Assembly (NCBI GenBank): GCA_016719785.1
Contig: JADJYJ010000028.1
Location: forward strand, 1 to 64,000
DNA: 64,000 nt
DNA from: Candidatus Amarolinea dominans
GTDB taxonomy: Bacteria; Chloroflexota; Anaerolineae; SSC4; Amarolineaceae
Direction: 5' to 3'
A program made the translations under genes and the position numbers. The notes under the pieces were generated by a model, which made no database searches, was not told where the DNA came from, and worked only from the letters and a program-made list of their open reading frames with translations. Shown here piece after piece: positions 1-9,441 of the stretch (positions are counted from its first letter, which is position 1; each line of letters opens with the position of its first letter).

Positions 1-1283
1 GTCCACCTCCGTGGACGCAATGCCAGTCGGCGCAGGCCGAAAAAAACCTGGCGGCGGAACGCCCCCTGCGCCCCGAATTCATTCGGCGGCGGAGATCGGT
101 CGGCGCAGGCCGACCTGGCGGCAGAACGCCCCTGCGCTCCGAATTCATTCGGCGGCAGAGATCGGTCGCGCAGGCCGACCTGGCGGCGGAACGCCCCTGC
201 GCCCCGAATTCGTTCGGCGGCAGAGATCGGTCGGCGCAGGCCGACCTGGCGGAACGCCCCTGCGCCCCGAATTCATTCGGCGGCAGAGATCAGTCGGCGC
301 AGGCCGACCTGGCGGCAGAACGCCCCTGCGCCCCGAATTCATTCGGCGGCGAGATCGGTCGGCGCAGGCCGACCTGGCGGCAGAACGCCCCTGCGCCCCG
401 AATTCATTCGGCGGCAGAGATCGGTCGGCGCAGGCCGACCTGGCGGCGGAACGCCCCTGCGCTCGAATTCATTCGGCGGCAGAGATCGGTCAGCGCAGGC
501 CCACCTAGCGGCGGAACGCCCCTGCGCCCGGAATTCATTCGGCGGCGAGATCGGTCGGCGCAGGCCGACCTGGCGGCAGAACGCCCCTGCGCCCCGAATT
601 CATTCGGCGGCAGAGATCGGTCGGCGCAGGCCGACCTGGCGCGGAACGCCCCGGGGAGGTTGCGCCCCGAATTCATTCGGCGGCAGAGATCGGTCGGCGC
701 AGGCCGACCTGGCGGCGGAACGCCCTGCGCCCCGAATTCATTCGGCGGCAGAGATCGGTCGGCGCAGGCCGACCTGGCGGCAGAACGCCGCGCCCCGAAT
801 TCATTCGGCGGCAGAGATCGGTCGGCGCAGGCCGACCTGGCGGCAGAACGCCCTGCGCCCCGAATTCATTCGGCGGCAGAGATCGGTCGGCGCAGGCCGA
901 CCTGGCGGCAGAACGCCCCTGCGCCCCGAATTCATTCGGCGGCAAGGCGGCAGAGATCGGTCGGCGCAGGCCGACCTGGCGGCGGAACGCCCCTGCGCCC
1001 CGAATTCATTCGGCGGCAGAGATCGGTCGGCGCAGGCCGACCTGGCGGCGGAACGCCCCTGCGCCCCGAATTCATTCGGCGGCAGAGATCGGTCGGCGCA
1101 GGCCGACCTGGCGGCGGAACGCCCCTTCGCCCCGAATTCATTCGGCGGCAGAGATCGGTCGGCGCAGGCCGACCTGGCGGCGGAACGCCCCTGCGCCCCG
1201 AATTCATTCGGCGGCAGAGATCGGTCGGCGCAGGCCGACCTGGCGGCGGAACGCCCCTGCGCCCCGAATTCATTCGGCGGCAG
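1..1283. repeat. Tandem array of ~66-bp paired-hairpin units
   Basis: About 19 head-to-tail copies of a 65-66-bp unit, counted by the recurring GAATTCATTC core; a few spacings are 63 or 73-74 bp. The five rightmost units are nearly identical and the left ones more diverged. Each unit holds two inverted repeats: CCGAAT-TC-ATTCGG, and GGTCGGC-GCAG-GCCGACC. The window edge itself carries another hairpin, GTCCAC-CTCC-GTGGAC. A 66-bp period is a multiple of three, so long frames stay open on both strands, but their translations are pure repeat and I call no gene here. The array ends 20 bp beyond the stop codon of the minus-strand kinase gene, so it could be transcribed as its 3' UTR. Confidence 0.95.
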
Positions 1284-1302
1284 TGTAGATGGCCCTGAAC
1301 GA

Positions 1303-4300
1303 TCACTGGCGCCATGCGTTCAGTTCCGTGCTCAGCCTGGCAATGGCCGCTTGCAGCGACGCGTCACAGCCGCGGCTGGCCGTGAAGGCGCGTTCAGCCT
1401 GCGCGACGTCGCCGGCGGCCAGGGCTGCGTAGCCCAACACCAACTGGCCGCGCGGCCATTGCGGCGCTGGTTCGACCAGCGCCAGCGCCGCGGCCTGCGC
1501 CTGGGCAAACCAGGACGCGGCCGCATCGGGTTGACGCGTCGCCAGGCCCAGGCGCGCGAGGATGGTCACTTCCAGCAGGGCGGCGCTGTCGCTGCCGAGT
1601 TGTTGACGGTAATCGGCCAGCAGGGCCAGGGCCTGTTGATAGGCAGTTGCGGCTGCGGCCGCGTCGCCGGCCGTCAGGGGGCCAGGTCGCCGCGGCGGGC
1701 CTGGGCATCGGCATTTCCCGGCCACGCGGTCAGGCTGGCGCTGAGCGCGTCGATGGCCGCGGCCGGCTGGCCGTTCGCCGCGGCGATCTGCGCCAGGCCG
1801 GCATGGGCCAGAGATTGAAACAAAGGCGTTGCGTTCGAGATGGCGACCACCGCTTGCAGTTCCGAGACGGCGGTCTCAGTCAGTCCGGTGCGCCAGGCGT
1901 AGTCGCCGGCCACCAGATGCGCGTAGGCGTCGGTGGCGGGCGCGGCCTGTAAACCGGCGTAGAGGTCAGACGCGGGCTGCTGCCGGCCCTGCGCTTCGTA
2001 GTAGGAGGCCAGCACGCCTTGGTAGAAGCTGACCGTGGGCGCCAGGCGCGCGGCGTCCTCGGCCGCCTGCACCGCGCTCGTGACCTGGCAGCGCTTATAT
2101 TCGACAAAGGCCAACGCGGCGTGCGTGGACGGATTGTTCGCAGCCTGATCGTCCTCGCCGATGGCCTGCCGGTAGGCGTCCGCGGCCGCGTCGAGCTGGC
2201 CTTGCTGCAGGTAGACATCGCCCAGGCTGGCGTGCGCCAGGGCATCATGTGGATTGAGCGCCAGCGCCTGCTTGATTTCGGCCACGGCCGCGTCCAACTG
2301 TCCCTGCTGCACACGCACCAGCCCCAGGTAGAGATGCGTGCTGGCGTCCTCCTGCCGCGCCAGGGCCGCGGCATAGGTGGCGGCCGCGTCACCCCACTGC
2401 TGCAGGCGCTCGTACGCGTGCGCCAGGGCCAGGTAGTTGGTCAGAGCGTCAGGTTCCAGGGTCAGCGCCTGGCGATAGCTGATCGCGGCGTCGGCGAACG
2501 CGCCCTGGTCGAAGTAGACGCGGCCGAGGGTGAAAAAGGCCGCGGCCAGGGTTGGGTCGCGACGCGTGGCCTCTTGCAAAGCGGTCTGCGCCGCGGGCAG
2601 GTCGCCCAGTTGCCAGCGCAGCGCGCCGAGGACATACCAGGCGTCAGCGCGCCGTGGGTTGATCGCCAGCGCCGCTTGATAGGCGGTTGCGGCCTGCGCC
2701 AAATCCTGCTGCTGGTAGTAGACCTGCCCCATCAGCAGATGCGCGGCCTCCTGGCACGGGGTCAGGCGGCTGGCTGCCTGCATCTCGGTCAACGCGTCCT
2801 GGAATTTCTGCTGTTGGCTGTAGAGAATGCCCACAAGCAGGCGCGGGTCAGGATCGTCCGGCGCGGCCTTTGCCCAGGCCTGGTACGCGGCCAGGGTCTG
2901 CTCCGTTTGCCCGCCGGCGTAGTAGGCATTGCCCAGGCCGTGCAGCACGTTGGGATTCGTGGGCGCCTGTTTTGCAGCCGCCTGGAAGGTCGCCAGCGCG
3001 GCGGCGTTATCGCCCGCGGCCAGGTAGGCATCACCCAGCGCCACCTGGGCGGCGATCGGGTCGGCGGCGGTGGTTACGCTTGCCTGGCGCAGTTGCAAGG
3101 CCTGACGCCGCGCGGCGGCCGCCACATCAGGCTGGCCCGCGCTCCCGGCAATCGTCGCCAGCAGCGCCTGCGCTTGCGCGCTGTCGGGCTGCAAGGCCAC
3201 CGCTTTTTGGGCAATGGGCAGGGCGGCCGCGGCATCGCCGGCCTGGAAGGTCAACTCGGCCAGCAGCCGCTGGCTGGACGCGTCCGCGGGGCGCAGGCGC
3301 GCGGCCGCGGCCGCCTGCGCCAGGGCCGGCTCGATCTGCCAGGCTGGTGTGCATTGTTCGCTGTAGGCCAGGGCCAGGTTGACGTGCGCCTCGTAGAAGT
3401 CGGGCTGCAGGGCCAGCGCCTGCTCCAGATCGCTCACGGCGGCGTCCACCTGCCGGGTGCGGTAATGAATGGCCGCGCGCTGAAAATGGATCGTTTCGCG
3501 GCCCACCAGAAAGTCAGCGCTGGCCTGCGCGTTGGCCAGGGCTTTGTCAAAAAAGACCAGCGCCTGGGGCAGGTCGCCCTGGGCGTAGAAGACATAGCCG
3601 AGCAGCGCGGTGGAGACGTAGGCCATTTGCTGCGGGCCATCCTTGACGAACAGATCAATGGCCGGAATGGTGGCCGGCGCATGCACGAAGCGTGTCACAT
3701 CGCGCACGGTGGGCGCGGCGACCACAGCCTGACGGTTGGCGCCGGCGGCCGCAGCGAGGAGCGGCGTCAGTGCCACCGTCGTGTGCTGAAACAGCGGCAC
3801 ATCGGCGATCTCCACCTGTGGGCTGACCCCGGCGTCGTCATACCAGCCCCAAATGAGCAGGGCGGCCTTCTTGTCACGCGCACGCGCCAACGCGGTGGCG
3901 GCATCAGGCACAACCTCGCGCAGGCGCACGATCTGCACATCGGCGGCCGCGGCGGCCAGGTCGGTCGCCAGCGCATGCTCGATGCGGCGGGCAAAGTCAA
4001 TCTGGCGGCTCGATTGGCTGCCGTCGAACGGCGCGATGGCGATGATGAAGCGGGACGGCGGCTGCAAGCGATCCACGAGCGTCCACGCGCCGTAGGCCAG
4101 GCCCAGGGTGGTGATGACGGCCAGGCCGATGGCCGCACGGCGGCGCAGGGCCGGCGTGGGCGCGCGGCGGGCCGCGAGAAACATCAGCAGGCCGGCGGCA
4201 ATGACCAGCGGAGCCACCAGGTAAGGCCAGACGGCTAACAGCGGCGCCAGGGGTCGGGTGAAGAAGTTGAAGAATTCGACCACAAATTGCAGCGCAGCAA

Positions 4301-5447
4301 ACAGCACACTAATCGCCACCAGGAGTGAGGCCAGGCGCTGACGGCGGTCGTGCGCCGGGTCGTAGGAGATGATGTCACGTCCCACCAAGGGCGCCACCCA
4401 ATCCGCGGCTTTGACCAGGCGACCGGCCACATCCGCTGGTTTGGCGGGCGGCGGGGGCGCGGCCGCGATCTGAACGGGAGCGACGGCGGCAGGTTCGGGC
4501 CGCGCCAGCGCTGCACCGGGTAGCTGAGCGGCAGGCCGGTTGCTCTCCGGACCGGACGGCGGCGGTTCGGCCAGGGTGGCGCTTTCCTGGAAGTCGGCTT
4601 CGGTGGCCGGCGCTGTTTCTTCAGCCTGCGCCGCTTCGAGGGCGGCGAGCAGAGCGCTGGCGGAGGCAAAGCGGGCAGCCGGCGCTTTGGCCAGGGCTTG
4701 CAGGAGAACGGCTTCGACAGCCGGCCTGAGACTCGGGTTGAGGGTGCGCGGCGCGGGCGGCGGGGTCTGCAAGTGCTGCATGAGCACCCCGCTCAAGGAA
4801 TCACCGCTGAAGGGCACCTGGCCGGTGAGCATCTGGTAGAGCACGATGCCCAGGGCGTAGAGGTCGGCGGCTGGGGTCACGGGGCCGCCGCCGGCCTGTT
4901 CGGGCGACATGTAGGCGGGCGTGCCGACAACGCTGCCGGCCATACTCAACTGGGCGTTGTCACCCAAGATTTTGGCGACACCAAAATCGCTGATCACGGC
5001 CTGCCCGTCACGTGTGAAGAGGATGTTGCCGGGCTTGATGTCACGATGGACAGCCCCCTGCGCGTGGGCGTAATCGAGCGCCGCGGCCACAGGGCGCAGC
5101 AGGGTCACAGCCTCGGCTGGCGCACAGGGCACGCCGCGCTGGGCCAGACGCTCTTTGAGTGAGCCGCCCTCCAGATACTCCATCACCATGTAGAACTGAT
5201 CGTCCTGCGTGTCGAAATCGAACAACTGCACGATGGCGGGGTGGCGCAGGGAGGCAACCAGGCGCGCTTCCCGGGCAAAGCGCGCACTCGCCTCTGGATC
5301 GTGGGCCAGGTGCGCCAGGAGCACCTTGATCGCGACCCGTCGCTGCAGGCGTGGCTCAAGCGCCAGGTAGACTTCGGCCTGGCCGCCGCTGCCCAGGTGT
5401 TCGATAGTCTGATATTTACCAAAGTTGGTTGTGGTTGTCACGATCAC
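1303..5447 (-). CDS. Membrane Ser/Thr protein kinase with C-terminal TPR repeats (frameshifted near the end)
   Basis: An eukaryotic-type (PknB/Hanks) kinase occupies the first ~270 residues: glycine loop GSGGQAEV at 19-26, ATP-binding Lys41 in VAIK, catalytic HRDIKPGN at 134-141, DFG at 154-156 and an SPE activation-segment end. A Pro/Ala-rich linker and hydrophobic segments at about residues 370-460 follow. The remaining ~800 residues are mostly TPR repeats (recurring A..Y..AL/P patterns), probably outside the membrane. The frame stops at 1674, but the TPR pattern resumes in another frame and ends at 1303. One extra C in the C5 run at 1677-1681 restores continuity (GDLAP then LTAGD), so I annotate a single gene. 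The start is GTG; AGGA lies only 3 nt upstream, and a second GTG six bases on is better spaced. Confidence 0.88.
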
Positions 5448-5456
5448 AAGTCCTGC

Positions 5457-5579
5457 TCAGCGGGCGGTCAGTTCGAGCTTCAGGCGTATCTTGACGTCGT
5501 TGTCTACGTACAAGGCGCCGTGAACCTGCTGCACGGGGTGAATTTCGGGTATTTTCTCAATAATCCGGGGTAGGGGCAT
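5457..5579 (-). CDS. Possible 40-residue small protein ahead of the kinase gene
   Basis: An ATG-initiated frame of 40 codons ends 9 bp before the kinase start codon on the same strand. The product reads like genuine protein in its second half (YVDNDVKIRLKLELTAR, alternating charged and hydrophobic, beta-like) and holds no repeat sequence. There is no convincing Shine-Dalgarno sequence before the ATG. It may be a small co-transcribed protein or the surviving end of a larger gene cut by the nearby repeat insertions. I do not recognise a family. Confidence 0.35.
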   Translation of the reverse strand: MPLPRIIEKIPEIHPVQQVHGALYVDNDVKIRLKLELTAR

Positions 5580-5608
5580 GATCTGCACTGGTCAGACACA
5601 GGTGCTAA

Positions 5609-5696
5609 GGAATGAGAATTAAATAAGTGTCCGCTTTGGTGCTGTCTGTATGCTCAGAATTTGCTCGGAATTGGACAGTTAAAAAATTCTCATTCC
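5609..5696. mobile_element. 88-bp MITE-like element, copy 1
   Basis: An AT-rich 88-bp element with inverted ends GGAATGAGAATT and AATTCTCATTCC; imperfect complementarity extends to about 25 bp (through GTGTCC and GGAC). It is flanked by TAA on both sides (5606-5608 and 5697-5699), a likely 3-bp target duplication. A second copy of exactly the same length lies at 59042-59129 and differs at about five positions. It has no transposase and would need one in trans. Its composition is clearly more AT-rich than the surrounding DNA. Confidence 0.85.
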
Positions 5697-5710
5697 TAAG
5701 ATCGTTATTC

Positions 5711-5793
5711 AACGCAAAGTCGCAAGGACTCGAAGGGCGCAAAGAAAGATCAGAAAAAGCCTTTGCGTCTCTACGTCCTTGCGCCCTTGCGTT
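5711..5793. repeat. Imperfect inverted repeat built from AACGCAA modules
   Basis: The left arm begins AACGCAAAGTCGCAAGGAC and the right arm, read in reverse complement, begins AACGCAAGGGCGCAAGGAC; roughly three quarters of ~33 positions pair. A shorter relative (TTGCGTT-AGAAATTC-AACGCAA) lies near 56113-56135. It sits directly beside MITE copy 1, making 5.6-5.8 kb a nest of short repeats with no gene. Confidence 0.6.
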
Positions 5794-5837
5794 AAAACTT
5801 ATGTCTTTTGCCCGGTGTCTCTTTCGTATCTTCTCGA

Positions 5838-6609
5838 TCACCCGGGGTGCGCCCCTACAAATTGAGAAGATACGCTAAAAGCTCCATGCAGTTCTGTGGC
5901 GCCTCCTGCCAATCGTGGTTGTGCAGCCGCAACGATGATTTGCGATGGACTGAACCTTACCATAAGGCGCCGCGGATGCAAAAAACCGGCAGTTCCATAA
6001 TGTAGGTACAGAGTTGATTCGTTGTACGAGCCGGCTGAGCCGTTGGCGTTGCAGACTAAGTTAAGCCCGCCGGGCGTCGAGGGAGCGGTGACGTCGCGGC
6101 CGATGTTGAGCCAGGAAGACCAGATCGGCTCGGCCATTTTCCAGGAAACGCGGATGCCGTAATTGCCGGTTGCGTAGCCTGAGGTAAAGGTCGAGGTAAA
6201 CGAGTTGCCGGAGATAGAGCTTGTCCAGTTCCAGGCCGTGGCGCCGGCCGAGTTCTGGCGAGAGACATCATAGGTTCCGGCTTGTCCTGTCCAGCTCCAG
6301 GTGCTGTTGGTGTTGGTGCAAAGTGGAGATGCAGATAAAGTGACCGGCGTTGGCGCGGGCCACAGGGGACCGCAACAAGTGTCTTTACAGTCGAAATTGT
6401 TGCCGCTGCAGTTGTTGGCTTCTTCGCAGTTTTGGTCGCCGACGTTGCCGCTTGCGCCGCTTGTCCCGCCCGGCCACCATTGATAGTGCCCGGGCAGGTA
6501 GACATCATTGCACTAGCTGTTTTGATTGGCCTGGCCGCGCCAGATGTTGTCCGGATCAAAGGGATTACTTTTGCGGCAGGCGCCGGCGCAGGCTGCGGCC
6601 GGAGGCGAT
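5838..6609 (-). pseudogene. Decayed fragment of a secreted, Trp/Cys-rich protein
   Basis: Reading the minus strand in one frame from about 6600 gives a plausible extracellular protein: SNPFDPDNIWRGQ, an amber TAG at 6515-6513, then CNDVYLPGHYQWWPGG, a Cys-rich stretch (CEEANNCSGNNFDC, DTCCGPLWP) and a beta-sandwich-like segment (NYGIRVSWKMAEPIWSSWL). It degrades into non-protein-like sequence below about 6000. No start codon is visible; the 5' side merges into the hairpin array. The amber codon, missing start and ragged 3' end argue for a relic. Family unknown. Confidence 0.55.
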
Positions 6610-6671
6610 GTAGTGGGTTGGCCCGTGAATTCGTTCATGCGCGCCGCGGCGGGCTCGTCGCGCACGAAGCC

Positions 6672-7195
6672 CACCGAATGAATTCGGTGTCTGATACGTG
6701 AAACCCGCTCAAGCGGGTTGCGCTGGTGGGAACCCGTTTTGTCAGGCCGTGGTGGTTGGGGTTGTGAATTCGCTCTGCGCAAGTCTTACGAATTCAGCCA
6801 TCACACCCATCACCAACCTGCTTCAGCAGGTTTCGGTGTATCAGACCGTGAATTCATTCACGGGGCGGCGATGTCCTGTGCCTGCCACGAATTACACGAA
6901 TTCAGCCATCACACCCATCACCAACCTGCTTCAGCAGGTTTCGGTGTATCAGACCGTGAATTCATTCACGGGGCGGCGATATCCTGTGCCTGCCACGAAT
7001 TACACGAATTCAGCCATCACCCATCACCAACCTGCTTCAGGTTTCGGTGGTATCAGACCGTGAATTCATTCACGGGGCGGCGATGTCCTGTGCCTGCCAC
7101 TGCGCTTGCCACGAATTACACGAATTCAGCCATCACACCCATCACCAACCTGCTTTAGCAGGTTTCGGTGTATCAGACCGTGAATTCATTCACGG
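6672..7195. repeat. Second tandem hairpin array (~104-120-bp units) plus one inverted unit
   Basis: Four direct units, with GAATTCATTC cores near 6850, 6958, 7062 and 7182, each carry a hairpin AACCTGC-TTCA-GCAGGTT followed by TTCGGTGTATCAGA and a second hairpin CCGTGAAT-TC-ATTCACGG. At 6672-6720 a related unit lies in the opposite orientation with different arms: CACCGAAT-GA-ATTCGGTG, then AACCCGCT-CA-AGCGGGTT. Unit three has lost four bases of its first hairpin yet still pairs (AACCTG-CTT-CAGGTT). The array ends 34 bp past the stop codon of the minus-strand DoxX-like gene, the same placement as the array at 1-1283. I see no gene in 6610-7228. Confidence 0.92.
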
Positions 7196-7228
7196 GGCTT
7201 CATTTACTTCATTTACCCCATTCACACG

Positions 7229-7807
7229 CTACACGAAAAGCAGACCGATCTGCGCCAGGCGGTTGCCGCGGCCGGCCGCGGCCTGGAAGCGCGGGATGAG
7301 CAGGCTGTCCACGCCCCAGATGCGCCCCGGCGGCAGGAAGAAGAAGACGATGTGCAGGGTGTATAACATGCCGTAGGTCCAGTACCACTCGAAGGGCAGC
7401 GCGGTCAGGCCGATGTACAGGTTGACGGCCTGGATGAAACCGACCAGGCCGCCCAGGCGCGAGAAGAGGCCAAACACGAGGGAGACGGCCAGGAAGACTT
7501 CCATCAGGAAGATGCCCCACCCCAGCACACTGATGTTGGGAATGATGACGTTGGCGACGAACGCCTTGTGCAGCGGGACCTTTGAGGCAAAGGCCATGAG
7601 GCCCGTCCAGTCACAGAGACCGGCGGTGCGCGCTGTCAAACTGGTGGAAACGGCAAAATCGGCCGGACAGCCGAAGGAAGGGGGCAGCTTCCACGACAAC
7701 TGGGTGAACCACAGATAACCGATGATGACGCGGCTGAGAAAAAGCCCGAGTCCGCCGAGCCGATCCAGACGTCCGGCTAAGCCAGGGAGAGCGATAGGTT
7801 TGAGCAT
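7229..7807 (-). CDS. DoxX/DoxD-like integral membrane protein
   Basis: The 192-residue product has four or more hydrophobic segments, a conserved-looking N-terminal helix (LGLFLSRVIIGYLWFTQLSWKL) and a late PPGRIWGVD loop, as in the DoxX/thiosulfate:quinone oxidoreductase small-subunit superfamily. The start at 7807 is set by GGAGG five bases upstream; an upstream in-frame Met lies in repeat sequence. It follows the SPASM radical SAM gene by 120 bp on the same strand, with heptamer repeats in between. Alongside the DsrE and TusA genes this suggests membrane-side sulfur or quinone chemistry, but the superfamily is broad and the substrate cannot be read from sequence. Confidence 0.7.
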   Translation of the reverse strand: MLKPIALPGLAGRLDRLGGLGLFLSRVIIGYLWFTQLSWKLPPSFGCPADFAVSTSLTARTAGLCDWTGLMAFASKVPLHKAFVANVIIPNISVLGWGIFLMEVFLAVSLVFGLFSRLGGLVGFIQAVNLYIGLTALPFEWYWTYGMLYTLHIVFFFLPPGRIWGVDSLLIPRFQAAAGRGNRLAQIGLLFV

Positions 7808-7823
7808 AAGAACCTCCGAAAAG

Positions 7824-7926
7824 GGCAAAGTGCAAAATGCAAAGTACAAAGCATCATTGGAGCGGGTCGACCTGCCGCAGGCGTCTGTCCCTCATTATTG
7901 CACTATGCACTTTGCACTTTGCACTT
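7824..7926. repeat. TGCACTT-type heptamer repeats in inverted arrangement
   Basis: Copies of the heptamer GCACTTT and its complement AAAGTGC/AAAGTAC lie in opposite orientation (left block about 7824-7852, right block about 7897-7926), so the spacer could fold into a long stem. The same heptamer occurs at 25133-25152, 31205-31264 and 49640-49672, always between genes. No coding sequence is present. Confidence 0.7.
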
Positions 7927-7927
7927 C

Positions 7928-9052
7928 CTACAAACTCCAGTAGACGCCACAGTTGGCGCAGGCTTTGTGCGGGTGCGTGCTGAGCAGGTTGACGCGAAAT
8001 TGCTGATAGAGGTAATCGTTCCAGAGGTCGGCGAAGGGCCGTTCGAAGAGGTTACCCAGGATCAGGCTTTCGTAATCGTGCGTGGCGAAGGGCGAGATGC
8101 AGCAGGGCAGGCAGTTGCCGTTGGCGGTGACGTAGGCGGTGGTCCAGGGGCGCAGGCAGGCGCGCCAGGGCGCCTCATCGGCCATGCGTGCGGCATCCAG
8201 GCTGTGGCGGGGATCGCGGGCGCCGGAAGCCCGGAACTGCACGCCCAGCGCCGCGCTCAGGGCCTCACATTCAGCGATGATCTGTCCTTGCAGGTCATCG
8301 TCATGGCCGAAGATGGCAAGTTCCTGCCGCGCCATACCGTATTGCGTGCCAGGCTCCTGGGCAAAGTAGGTCAGGCGCTGCACATAGACTTCGGGCACGC
8401 CCAGTTGCGCGGCCAGGCGCACCAGGTCGGGCAGCTCGATCAGGTTTTCCCGCGTGGCAACGCACCAGATCGAGATCTGCGGCTTATCCGCGCCCAGGCG
8501 CCGCTTGGTCGCGGCCAGGCCGCCTAACCCCTCGATGATCTTGTGCAGCAGGTCCGCGCCGCGAATGGCCGCGTAGGTGGCCGCTTCGGCGCCGTCAATC
8601 GAACAGCGAAACTGATCGAGGCCGCTGGCTACCAACGCCTCCTGCCAGGCGGGCGTCAGCAGGGTGCCGTTGGAGTTGAAGAGCACTTCCACCTGGCGCG
8701 CCTTGAGATAGGCGATCATCTGGGGCAGCTCGCGGTTGAGCAGCGGCTCGCCGATGCCGTGCAGCACAGCCCGTTGCAGGGCCGGGAACTGATCCACGAT
8801 GGTCACGAACTCGTCGAAGCTGAGCGTTTTCAGCGGCTCACGCGTGAAGTAGGTGCGCGGGCAGGTTTCGCACAGGAGATTGCAGCGATTGGTCACCTCG
8901 ATGAAGACCACCGCGGGCGACCAGGCCGCGCTGGCGCCGCGCTCGGCGCCAGTCGGCAGGCGGTACGCGTCGGGCAGAAAGGTCTGCTCCGGCAGCACAG
9001 GCAGGGGATCTGGGGGTAACTGGGTTGGCGTCAGCGCAATCGGTTGCCGCAT
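7928..9052 (-). CDS. Radical SAM/SPASM-domain protein
   Basis: The 374-residue enzyme has the 4Fe-4S motif CNLLCETC near residue 60, a GIGEPLL motif, conserved strands FNSNGTLL and FRCSIDG, and C-terminal cysteines (CLRPW, CLPCC, CANC) typical of a SPASM auxiliary cluster domain. Such enzymes modify peptides or proteins by radical chemistry. The start ATG at 9052 follows GGAAAG; an upstream in-frame start would add 49 low-complexity Arg-rich residues and overlap DsrE. It lies 17 bp after the DsrE gene and is probably co-transcribed with it. The substrate is unknown; no obvious precursor peptide is adjacent. Confidence 0.88.
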   Translation of the reverse strand: MRQPIALTPTQLPPDPLPVLPEQTFLPDAYRLPTGAERGASAAWSPAVVFIEVTNRCNLLCETCPRTYFTREPLKTLSFDEFVTIVDQFPALQRAVLHGIGEPLLNRELPQMIAYLKARQVEVLFNSNGTLLTPAWQEALVASGLDQFRCSIDGAEAATYAAIRGADLLHKIIEGLGGLAATKRRLGADKPQISIWCVATRENLIELPDLVRLAAQLGVPEVYVQRLTYFAQEPGTQYGMARQELAIFGHDDDLQGQIIAECEALSAALGVQFRASGARDPRHSLDAARMADEAPWRACLRPWTTAYVTANGNCLPCCISPFATHDYESLILGNLFERPFADLWNDYLYQQFRVNLLSTHPHKACANCGVYWSL

Positions 9053-9069
9053 GATACTTTCCGGTTGAG

Positions 9070-9429
9070 TCACCAACTCAAAGACTGTGCGCCGTTCGCC
9101 AGCGCTTCGATGGCGGAGGCTGCGCCGACGACCTGGGCGCCGGGGATGAGCTGCTCCGCGGTGATGTTGCGCGGTTTGGCGCAGGCGCCGCACACCCACA
9201 GCGTGCCGCCGCCAGCCACGAACTTTTGCACCAGTTCGCCCAGGGGCGCAAAACCGTTGGCCTGCAGGCCGTCACAATAGCCCTGCGTCGCCACCCACAC
9301 CCCCTCGATCGTGAGCATGGCGGTGACCTCTTGACCGGATGAAAGACCGACATTGGCCACGACAAAGGCCAACGACGCGCGCTCGACATCATCCTTGCCG
9401 TGCGTGTTGTTGATTAGAATTTTTGCCAT
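9070..9429 (-). CDS. DsrE-family sulfur-relay protein
   Basis: This 119-residue protein starts AKILINNTHGKDD and carries VCGACAKPRNI near residues 79-89, whose cysteines match the persulfide-carrying position of DsrE/TusD-like proteins. The start is supported by AGGAG about ten bases upstream. It sits 12 bp after the TusA-like gene and 17 bp before a radical SAM gene. DsrE and TusA proteins pass sulfane sulfur between cysteines, so pairing the two here is a strong functional hint, but the acceptor is not evident. Confidence 0.85.
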   Translation of the reverse strand: MAKILINNTHGKDDVERASLAFVVANVGLSSGQEVTAMLTIEGVWVATQGYCDGLQANGFAPLGELVQKFVAGGGTLWVCGACAKPRNITAEQLIPGAQVVGAASAIEALANGAQSLSW

Positions 9430-9441
9430 TGGTTGATTCTC

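Noticed and set aside
1..1283. CRISPR array
   Set aside because: The whole unit repeats; there are no unique spacers, no cas genes, and the unit contains two internal hairpins.
1..1298. Long open frames on both strands of the 66-bp array (up to 212 codons)
   Set aside because: They exist only because the period is a multiple of three; products are pure repeat, overlap on both strands and have no ribosome sites.
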